From Rugalucina vietnamica (Eukaryota; Mollusca; Bivalvia; Lucinida; Lucinidae), in the NCBI GenBank assembly GCA_964017185.1, contig OZ024874.1, positions 54,973,356-55,037,355 of the forward strand: 64,000 nucleotides of DNA, written 5' to 3'. The translations under genes and the position numbers were made by a program. How positions within the stretch are numbered: the stretch's first letter is position 1; every line of letters starts with the position of its first letter. The notes under the pieces were generated by a model, which was not told where the DNA came from, ran no database searches, and saw nothing but the letters and a program-made list of their open reading frames with translations. Positions 22,901 to 34,900 of the stretch are shown piece after piece.

Positions 22901-25900
22901 AGTAAGCTTATAAGCTTTATAAGGTTTGCTTTCAGACAGAAGAAGCCCATCGATCTTCTCAAGAACTAAATCTGCGGTTTATTTCATAATACAATAATAC
23001 ATGGGTATACAGGAATAAGTAAATTCTGGGTACTAATTAAAACTGTGGGTACTCATTAAAACTGTCTCCGTTTCAAAAAAAAAAAAAAAAAGAAAAAAAA
23101 AGAAGACGAAGACGAAATAACATTTTTGAGTCAATTTTCTCATTTTCTACATGTACATGTACATTTTGTTTCAGCATAAAGTCATAGCTCCACATTATGT
23201 AAAGACATCTATCAAACAGATTTGTTTTTATTTAAGAGGGAAAAATAAAGAAAAGAAATGAGCCACTGCATGGGAAAACCAACAACCTGCATAGACGAAA
23301 ACAAAGGCGCAGATCAGCTTGGCAGTAACTGCGAAGCTGACTGCGAAGCTGATCACCGCCCTTGTCTTCGCTACACAGATAGTACAATTCCTCTTCTTTC
23401 TATATCCAAAAGTTCCTGCCTCTAACCATCTTCTGTGACTGTACAGCCCAGTTTGTGCCGGACCTGGTCGGAACCCAAATTGTTGGCTCTCTCATGCATA
23501 GGCTCAAATAGTTTCACACGGACATAATTTTTCAGGATTCTGTTTTGTTTTTTTTTTTTTTTTGAAAAAAAAAAAACCAAACAAACAAGTTCTTTACTTG
23601 TACATGTACCTGCTATGGCTCTATTTATTGCACTCTGTATAGCGTTGTTAGGTCTGTTTATAGTCTCGTCCAGTATACTCCGAGAGTAATGAGGGTGTAG
23701 ATAATGTCGCTGTAGCTCGTGCCAGTGATGCGGTTCAATGTTCTCTACACTGTCTTCTTGGGGACTGATGAAATATTATAGCGCATAGGTTTTAAAATTA
23801 TTGCATATATACCCGTGTCACACAATATTATTATAGCTAACATGATAAACAGATATGTATTATCGAAGAAAAAGCTGTGTATTAATGAGGCATTCATGTG
23901 CACACATGCTTTTATTTAAGAAACAGCATTTATTTATGCTTGTTACCAGGCGCCGCACCAAGCACGTGCTCATAATGAGAAACTGAACTCTGACGGAACA
24001 ATCATGAGAATGAATGATTTAACGTGTATGAAAATATGACGAGGCTGTAAAATATAGTGCACCATAATTTCTTTCATTTGTGCAGAATTTATGCAATAAT
24101 TGCGATCAAAAAAGATTTTGTCATTCATTAACATTCACAAATCATGTTTGATCCCTGTATTATTTTTTCATATTATCCAAATACCAGAGGACCAATGGTC
24201 CTGATATCGCTCACCTGAGATTTTGTCTTTGATCAATGACCTTTGGCTAAGGCATTATTAGTCAATTAACGTAAAATGTAAACTTGACCTTAAATACTCA
24301 CATAATTATTAACTCTATAGACTGTCTGTCTCTACCAACTTTCAGATCTTTCTGGCAATATTTAGGGTGCGTTCATTTACCGGAATGGACATAATTACCG
24401 GAATGGACTACCGGAATGGACATTATGCTATGGCTCTGGGTGCTTTTAATGTATTTACTTGCATAAAATGTACTTCTGTAGTCGTATGAGTAGTTTGCAT
24501 CAGATAAAATTCATCTAAGTATAGCAAAATTTACTTCCCAGGGTGGTTAGGGAAGCTCAGAGGTGGGGTCTGGGATAGGGCCACTGTTCATAGGTTTCTT
24601 TGATTGAAATATATAGAGATCACCAGTGGTTGTTCTATAGCAAACATATGGATATATATAGAAGTAGAAATGAGTAAAATGTGCTGGCACTGTGACGAGG
24701 ACCTATATAACCATATATGGGCACCTGACCCAGGCTACCCGACCGTAAGGAACACAATTTAACTAATTATCGTTAAATTCTATAACTTATCACTGTATGT
24801 ATATATTCTAGGCCAGTCTGTCCTCGAAAACCAAATGAAAAGTACTCAATGACACATATAAATGTCCATTCCAGTAGTCCATTTCGGCAATCAGGTCCAT
24901 TCCGGTCCATTCTGGTATAGGAATGCACCGCAATATTTGACCTTTCTGTTTTAATCAACAGTTTCGTAGGTCAATTTCAACCCAAGGTCATGATTTATAC
25001 CAGAGGACCATTGGTCCTGTAAATGCTCATATAAGACCCTAATAGATAGCTATCGCCTGTTCCGGGAGGACATTCTGGTGCACCCAAAGCCTCTGTAGAA
25101 TGTTGGTTAAGCTACTCCTCAGGATCCTGGATTCGATCCCAGGCTTCTCCAGTTTTTCTGATAAGGCTTTAAAAGAAGGTTTTGCTTTTAGCTCTTGAGT
25201 GGAATATAAAACTTAAATGAAATCAACTGACCAAATCTGATGAAACCATTTACCTTAATTACCACTTGGTGCCTCCTTTGATTTCGAGCGCAGTGTTAGG
25301 CGCCTCTCAAAACTAATTAAAGCCCAATAACAGTAAAATATATTGCTGAGCATTCAAAGATAGTAGTTCAGCAGTAGTTCTATCTATTCTATGTTTTGGT
25401 ATGGATTTTGGCCACCTTTAAGGAAATAGCTACTACATTTAACTCTGCTTATTATACTATGTTCTCTTTAACCAGTACCTGTTTTTGTAAATTTGGTTGT
25501 TTCCCATATGGGATTTTGTGAGACTTTGTTCTCATTGTGCCAGTTCTTGATCATAGCTTTAATGCCTTCTACTTCTCTGTCCTGCCATACCCAACTTTGT
25601 AATCAATAGGTCAGAATCAACCAACTGTCATCATTTTAACGGTACTACACAGGTAAGCAAAATTAGTTGCTGCAAAAGGAGTTTCAGTGAAAACACAACT
25701 AGTGTCGCTTTCTAATATTTTTTATTCATTGAACTACAGTACACTGAATCTTATAGTTCATCTATCAAAATGTATTTACTTTAGACACTTATTTTTAAAT
25801 AAAACACAAAGATACTACATGATAAGGGCTACTATAATCTAATGACAACAATTTAAAAGGTGATTATAAAAGATGAAGAAACTTAATCATGAATCTTAAT

Positions 25901-28900
25901 AATCTTGGGTAATCTAGTATCTTATTGTAGATGTAGAAGTAATGAGACTGTGTCTATAACATTAACAGTTAGAAAACATTCCAAGTCTGGACTTATGCAT
26001 GTAAAATTTCTGTGGCTTAAATAGATACCTTGTAAAATCATTGTAAATGTATAGTTTTACACAATCTATTAACAATACAAGACTACATCATAGAGAATAG
26101 GACAAATAATGACACATTTTTAATGGGCAATATGTTTATAAACTTGTCAATAAAATTAAGATTGTATGACAGTTTAAACAAAATGAAATATATGTACTGA
26201 TAGTATATTTCTAATATTCATTCAATCCAGCATAATGTTCATTTTTGTTTAAATCTATATACATAATTGTAAATAATAAATACTTTTGACCAGTATTTAT
26301 GTACATTATCAACACAGAATCAAACTCTAAGTCACTATGCTTTTGTGAAGCAATACAACCATTCACTAATGTACAGAATCTTTACAATAAAAAAGACCAC
26401 TCCCACTAACTGTTTATCAATATATTGCAATAATGTCTTTTTACAAAACATTGCATAATTTGCATTAATATATAGTGAAAAGCATATCCTCTTGCCAAAA
26501 ATTTATAAAACAAATATAAAACTATATAGCACTTGTTACATCAGTTATCACCATATCATTACAATGAAATTTTCACAATGCATCTAACTGCCTGCTTCAA
26601 TGTTATTAAAAAAAAGTAATATACTGCATATTTGAGATTCTACTCAAATCATATGTTATAGTCACAGTCTCTTTAATTCTAACATCTTGTTTGAGAATAC
26701 ATGTATTTTTACATGTTCTTTATACACAAATTATATATATCACTATAACAACAGTTACTGCATTTTACCATAGTGAAATTTGCTATTAATAATACATAAC
26801 TTTATGATACTTTTTACAGCCTAAATGTAACAATAATGATAAAAGAATTATTTTGTTCTTTGTTTTGGTTAGAGTTGAGGTTTAATGTCTCTCTCAAAAT
26901 CTTTTCAGTTATGCCTAAATAGAACAACTACTTCATAAGTACTAGACCAATACTTTGGTGATTACAGCTTCTTCTACAAATATATGACACCTCAAAGAGA
27001 TGGCTCTCGCTCCAGTTCTAAGGTCTACTACTGAGCCTCCACACTCCCTATTCAGGGAGTAAAAAAGTAAAGCTGAGATCCTTTAAGAGCAGTAATTAAG
27101 CCTCAATTCAAAAATAATTCATTACTGATACAGAACATTAAGTATGCCACTGTGAACTAATTGTAAGAACTCACCATAGTGCCAAAAAATGACTGAAATG
27201 AATATGATTGGATGTAATGTTACACTTAAACAGAGAGAGAGAAAAAAATTAAACAGAAAAAAAAAGGTGGCAACCCCAATAATAAGCTAAACCACCTGAT
27301 TCAATTCCTAGTGGGGTTACGCCTACATTTTTAATGATTTCCACAAAGACCAAAATTCTCAATTCTACTCTGAAATGACATACAATTCGGAAGATTTTAG
27401 TAATACTGAGACAAAGCAATTTTAGTTGCTAGTCCTAGTCAACAACAATACATGTATTTAGCTCATTTAAATTTCCATGTTCTTGCCGAGTTGTAAAGTT
27501 GCCATGTAACTTGAGGGTGCTATCTTTATTCTGATTTTTGTACTTCATAACTTCATTCATGTTCAGCATCATTCATTTGAATATCTATTTGTCTATGGCA
27601 CAATATATTAGTTTATGATCAGACCAATAAGCCTCAATGACATCACAAAGCCCTTCAGAATTTGAAAATATCAAATCTAGTACTGATCCAGAGTCCGTTG
27701 TACATTGCTTGATTTGCTGCATACACCCAAATAATGTCTCCACAAAATCCACAAACCCTGTACTGGTACCATCTATCTGTATGTTGAAGTCACCTAATAT
27801 GACTAATTTAGCATTCAGATCAATAACAGGCCTAAGATGACAATTAAGATCTTTTCTAAAATCTGTCTGTGAACTTTTTGGGTATTTGTACAACACAACA
27901 ACTTGAACATAACTTCGTTGAATGCTGAAAGTGTTAGTGAATATGAATTCAAATGACTTGCATTGCATTTTAACAACTTTCTGAATCTGCAAGTACTCCT
28001 TTACATACAATGCAAGTCCATGATATGGTCTGTTGTTTGTCTCTTTTACTGTGTCATCAAGTCTAATAAGTCTGAACCGTTTCAGGGCAAAATGTACATT
28101 TTCATCCCTACTACATAACCTTGTTTCAGCAAATCCAATGATATCTGCTGCCAACACATTTGGTTCAAATTGGACATCCTTATAATGTTTATGCAAGGAT
28201 CTAGCATTGTTGAATGCAATTTTGGTTTTGTCTGATCCGATTTTATACAGAGGAACATAACACAGTTCTAAGGCAGCATCTGTGCGTAGCCTTTGCATCT
28301 CTATAGTCACATCATCATCTAGCGCCATAGCAGCTTCATTCATATTCAGTATATATAAATCTTCCAGCTTTTTCACTCTACTAAATGCAACATAGTGAAC
28401 GTGTGGTATTTTCTTTGTTACAATCTGGGACAAATCAACAACTACCTTGTCAACTGTTGCACCTTCAGCTTTCCAGACTGTTTTACCTGAAGCTGGTGTC
28501 ACTGGGAACTGGCTTCTCTGAAATGTTTTGTAGTTCACTATAAATGTTCGTTGTGTTTCAAATACAGGTGTCCAGTCTGAATGAATGCTTGAATTGTAGA
28601 ATTTCTTGTTTTTCTCACGTGTTGCTCTACCAACCCGAGGGTCATCAAACAATACCCAAATAATGCTAGGACGGTTAGTTCCTTCCATCCACCTGAAGTC
28701 AACGTGTTTTACTACACCAGTAGCACCATTAGTTAAACCATCTTCTACATCTACATTAGCTGTATGAACAACAATCATTCCAACAACTACAGTCAATGAT
28801 TTCTTTAGCTGGCCTGTTTGTCCATAGTCCTTTGGGAGATTATCAATCAAGGACTGGTGCCTGCTGGCAGGAATGTTTGCTGAGACAACACTGTCATGGC

Positions 28901-31900
28901 ATGGAATCACAAACTTTTCTCCAGGCAACTGACTCAAAATAGTGTCATTGTGTTTGTCTACATAACAATTCATAGCAAACAAATGAAGGGCATCCTTTGG
29001 ATAGTCACCAGTTTCACGGTCAACAACACGGGTCTGCAGCTTTTGTTTGTCTTCCTCTGTCATTTCATTCAATCGAAGTCGATTTAATAACTGTGCAAAT
29101 GCTAGATCGTCTTTCTGTCTCATGATATCAACCAATTCGTACATCGTAAAGAGCTCTTTCCATAAGTTCCTTCCCAGTGAAGATGCTCCCTTTTTCAAAT
29201 CAAGACATATCAAGTAATCACCTACTGGCTTAAGCTGGAAAAGATCCCCAACAGCAATAACACTTAAACCACCAAAAACTTCTTTTGTTCCCATCAGCTG
29301 CTGTAAGCGAGTGTCAATAAAGCTTAGTGTCATGTTGCCTACCATTGATATTTCATCAATAATGATAATTTTCAGATGTCGGTACTTAATTCTGAATGTA
29401 TTTAACTCATCAGCTGAAAGATGATTTGTGCCCTTTTGATACATTTTCCTGTGAAATGCAGAGCAAATAGTTTGGCCACTAATATTAAATGCAGCAAAGC
29501 CCATGTACGCACACAGCAGAATTCTTTTTTCATCTGGATTTTCTCCATCTTTCAAATTCAAAATCCTGAACAGACTTTGATAAAGTGCTCGAATCACTAC
29601 TGATTTACCAACACCTGCCCCTCCTGTTAGGAAAGCGTAGACTGGTTCATCTTTACACTTAATCCAGTGCACAATATGATTAAAGAATTCTCTTTGTCTC
29701 AAATTAAGACTTCTGAGTAGTCCTAAGTATTCTTCTTCTGGTAATAAAATGCTGTTAGTTTCTACTGGGGGTACTGAGCAAGTTGACTGTAGTTCTATTC
29801 CAATATCATAATGTCTCTGCTCTACAACTCTACTTGGGTTAAAACAAACAAACTTTTCTGATTCTCCTGACCCTTCTTCTTCTGCCTCCCTATTTTCTTG
29901 CTCTGCATTTGGTGCAATTTGATCATAGTCCCTTTCCTCAGCTTCCATCATCTGCCTTGCAAGCTCAAGCTCTTCAGCATGATGCTCATATTCATTTCTT
30001 TTGGATATCAATGATGTCTGTACAGAGTTATAATGAGCTTCATATGTGCCAAAACAACCAATTAAATCTTTTAGTTCATTTCGCCAAGGTACAAAAAGCA
30101 TTAGCTGCTCTCTGAAGTAATTTTCTGGATCCTTTTTCTGGTTGTATTTAACATACCTTATTATTCTTGGAACTTTTCTTTTCTTGTATTTTGTTCCATT
30201 CTTTGCTTTGAACAGCAAATCTGAAGTTTTTGTGTCACTTTCATCCAAACTTTCATGACCTTCATCTTCAGAGCTACTGACGAAACTGTCGTCATCATTA
30301 GTATCATCAAATTTCTCTGGTAGTTTATTTCCTTTCGGATAAATAACATCAATCTTTGAAACATAATCAGCCAGGCAAAACTTCCCAAGCTGCCTTGGTC
30401 TTTTAGAATACCTCTGTATGACATTTTCTGATTCTATATCTGTAGATTCAGCAGGAAGTTCATCAAGAGCAGCTTTTGGCTTCAGCAGGAAGATTCTTTC
30501 TTCAGGTATAGATGTATTGATGAAAACAATATCCCTTGTGCACTTTGTCAAAGGTATTTGCAGATCAAGATAAACTGCCTCTTGAGCACTAACCTCCACA
30601 CAGTTTGAAAATACATTCCCAATATGCCGGACTTGTTTTTTAAGGTCAAGGTTTCCTCTTCTAGCCTCTTTTGCTGCTGCATCAAGTTGTGCACTCATTC
30701 CTCTTTGTGATTTACTTATATAACCAACTATATATGAAGCACATCCATATGGTTCAAGAACAATCTGAATGTCAAGATTAGCTTTCCAGGCAAGAAGTAT
30801 GTTTTCATTAAATGGATTTATCCTCATTTCCTTTGTTTTACGTTTTAAGAAAACCTTCGGTGCTTTCAAAGAGCTTCTGATGCAACAAATGTAGTCTTCA
30901 AAGTCCATTTTAGCGATGTTTTGTAGAAATTCGTTAAATGTCATATCTTCATTTTCTTTACACTCATTCATCACTTTTTGGAGCTCTGTATTCTTCTTTT
31001 TGTACTTGTCAACATTCTCCTCAAGAGGGTACAACAACATAGTTCTTGGCAATGGTGGCAATGGAAATCCAAATCGACATATTGGTTTTCCCTTTTTTCT
31101 GCAGGTTCTAGAATGTTTGTGACTTTGAAGTTTAACAAGATCTGCTGTCTTCTCATTATCACTACTGCATGTTAGATACTGATCAACAAACTGAATTATT
31201 TCCTCTTCAGAGTTTGTTTCTAAAGTTGGAGCATTTTCTACCCAAACAAGCATATGGATATGAGGAGAGCCACGCTGCTGAAACTCAACTCTATAAAAAT
31301 AGTCACATACCTTTCCGACTGGCTCACAACTGCTTTTTAGAATAGTATTGAGGAACTCTTGTACCCTATGATCAAAGTACCTTGAACATGTAACTGGGTC
31401 TTTCTGGACAAGCTTTGTTTTCTGTTGCCAAGTTAGCTTTTCTAATTCCTTTTCAGAATATTCAGTGCCATCATTCAATTTTGCTAACATCTTCAACAGA
31501 TCTGTCCATCTAGTATCAGCAGCTGACAATGACATAAACCAAGTAGGCAAGGAAAGTTGTCTAATCATTGCAAAAATGTCTTTCTTGCGCATTTCCAAAT
31601 AGGCTGGAGAATTTCGCAGCTGGCGAAATATATAGTAACCTTCATCAAGATTTACAAGTTTGTCCAAATAATTGGAATCTCTAGCTTCAGCTGCTGTGAT
31701 TTTTTGGCCTCTTTTTTTACACCTTCTAATGGCTAAGTTGACTTTGTCACTTATTTGTTTCATCTGTAGCTTTTTATGTTTAAAGAATATATTGGGAACT
31801 GACTGTGCAGCTCTCCTGTCAACACTTCGTAATTCCCACTTTACAATGTCACTGTAATGAACTGGCACTACCCTTTCATCCTTGCTGGGCGGGGTCTGGC

Positions 31901-34900
31901 CACAAAATATTGTTGGAAAGCATAAGTACTCAGCCTCTTGATCTTGATATAAGCTTAATGGATGTTGTCCTTCACCTGGTGCAAAAGTGAACACTTTATC
32001 ATATTTATTGTCAATATCAGCATCATCCACTAATGTATCTATATTTCCAACATGATCATTAACATCAATCTCACTGTAATGATCAGATTCATAGTCAGTA
32101 GCCTCTTCAATTGCATTTTCACTACTTTTATCTTGTTCCTGCTTTTCATTTTCTGTACTACTTCTACCCGTGGATTGCTCTTTTGACACTTCCAAAAATT
32201 CTCTGACTGTATCCTCAGCACTTTCAGTAACTTCCTGAAACCAGCTATCATTAATAACTATGCCAGAATTTTTATATAGTTTGCTATTGTTCATAAGCCA
32301 GTGTAATGCAGACAAAACTCTTAATGGTCTTACATTTTCTTTGAAATCCACCTTCTTGTATGACAATTTCTTTTTCAGTTGGATGGCAACTGTAAAATTT
32401 TCATCCATTGGCCTTGGGAGACAGTTTATAGTGGGCTGAATGTCAACAGGTACATTTATAACATTTCCTTTCAAAGAATATTGACCACCACGTGGCAATT
32501 CCCTAATCTGCATAAATGGGATACGCAGGGCTATTAACCTTTCTTCTAGCTGATGTAAATTGAGCTCTGGAGGCTTGTCTGGCCATTTCATGCCATTAGC
32601 AACTGATAACTTTGGAATTTTACTATCTTTCAGGGCACTCAAGCAGGTATGACAAATCCATTCTTCATTTCTTAAAGATGTCAAACCTGTACAATGGAGT
32701 CTTTTACTTTCTGCTGAAATATGGGTGTTCTTTAACATTGAAACACTTTTCCTGAACCATGTCTGATGGCAACATGAACAAGCATATATAGGTCCAATAG
32801 AGATATCTGAATGGAATTGTTTGATAGCATTTTCAATATTTTCAAAATGTTTATGATGAGGTTTTGAAACAGTATCTGTGTCATGCTTACATCTTTTTCT
32901 AGGAACATTTATCTCTGAATTATCTTCAATTTTTCTTTTTTCCTGCCTTACTTGTTGCTTCTTAATTCTCTCACATTCAAGAATATAAGGGTTTTCCCTT
33001 GCCTTCTTTTTAGATGCATTCTGGTATACTCGCTCACGTGCTCTAAAAGCCTGATTTTCCCTTGCTATTTGCTTTGATTTCCTTTCCTTTGTTTTGAATG
33101 CCTGATTTGTCCTTGCAGATTGCTTTGATTCTCTTTCTTTTGCTTTAAATACAGGGTCTTTTCTGGCTGCTCGCTTCGATTCCAACTGATACACAATTTC
33201 TTTGGCATTTAAATCAGGATTGGCTCTCACAGATTGCTTTGCTATTCTTTCTTTTGTTCTGAAGACAGGGTCTTTTCTTGCTGATTGCTTTGCTATTCTT
33301 TCTTTTGTTTTGAAACCAGGGTCTTTTCTAGCTGATTGCTTCGATTCCAACTGGTACACAGTTTCTTTGGCCTTAAAAACAGGATTGGTTCTCCTATATT
33401 GCTTTGATATTTTTTCTTTTGTTCTGAAGACAGGGTCCTTTCTTGCTGATTGCTTTGATTCCAACTGGTACACAGATTCTTTGGCCTTAAAAACAGGATT
33501 GGTTCTCCTATATTGCTTTGATATTTTTTCTTTTGTTCTGAAGACAGGGTCTTTTCTTGCTGATTGCTTTGATTCCAACTGGTACACAGTTTCCTTGGCC
33601 TTAAAAACAGGATTTGCTCTAGCAGTCTGCTTTGATTGTTTTTCTTTAGCTTTGAATGCTGTGATTTGTCTACATTTTCTTCTATAAAGTTTATAATACT
33701 CCATGCGATTTTTCTTCCTTTTTTTTCCTAATGCCGCCTTTGATTCTTCAATTGATATGCTTGAAATTCTACTTCGTTTTAATTGTGCTTTGTGAGCTTG
33801 TCTCAACCTTTGATCATTGAAGTAAGCTTCCATATTTCTATCCATTTGATCTTTAAAACTTCGTGTTTCTTCAGTCATTTTAATTTTGATAGGTAAGAAG
33901 TCAAACTGTAAGTTGGTGTTGGTATCCAAATTTAAACTGTCATAAAATGCATACATATATGTAACTAAGTCATTGATACTTGTGAAAGTTATCAAACAGG
34001 ACGTACCATCATTTGACGAAAGTCCATTTTCTCCATGGGAATGAGAATCAAAAAATACATACATGTCATTCTTTCTAAATACAGCAGAGCATATGGCTCC
34101 AATAGTTAAGAGCCCTGATGTTGCATACAAAAAGACGGATTGCAATACTTCGTGAAGTGTTGGCAAACCAAGATTTTGAGTATCAAGAAGCACACCACTT
34201 ACAATAGGCAATTTCTCAGATGTAAATTTTCCTATCTCTACCTTAAAGTCATCTGGAATTTCTTCTAAAGTCAGCAGGTGGTTAACAAATTTTCCATCCT
34301 CTCTTAATTTTTTTATAACACTTTGATACAGAACATCTCCCTCACAAAGCACCTTGTCTAATATAGAGCTTTTTTCGGTATCAAGGCATGAAGAGTATGA
34401 CAGCATACATAATGCGTTACATGTGCATTGATATCCTCTTGATTGCTCAGAAAATCTGACATCATTCTGGTGAAAACTTCCAAAGACCAAATCACAGGCA
34501 TTCCACAATTGTACCGATGATTTTACTGCTTGGTAACACACCACATCATTATCTAATCCCGGTTCTGATGAATCTCTGTTGACATGAGGCTGTGCTGTAA
34601 TGTCTTTCTTATGCCATGCATGTTGTTGGAACATTGTTTTTTGTGAACAAACCGTTATATCCTGTCTTTCAGACAAATTTTCAATGTTTCTTGATTGATA
34701 ATCAGCATCCACACCAGGAAAAGTATCGAGAAATACTGCATCAAAATCTGTCTGTACATTTGATTTAACATTTTCTATGAGCTTGCTGAGATCAATAACT
34801 AACTGTTGAAACTCATTTGTATTTGCCTGATTGTCTTTGTTAGCCCTTTTTTGTTCTGAATCAAGACTTGTCAATAAAGCATCCTCTAACAAATCATTAT

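Noticed and set aside
27585-28240. Separate LINE endonuclease gene
   Set aside because: The endonuclease is in frame with, and continuous to, the Helitron helicase; C-terminal fusion is the known Helentron arrangement.
33202-33687. 161-codon plus-strand frame of repeated [11 protein letters not shown]-type units
   Set aside because: It is the antisense shadow of the Helitron basic repeat block.
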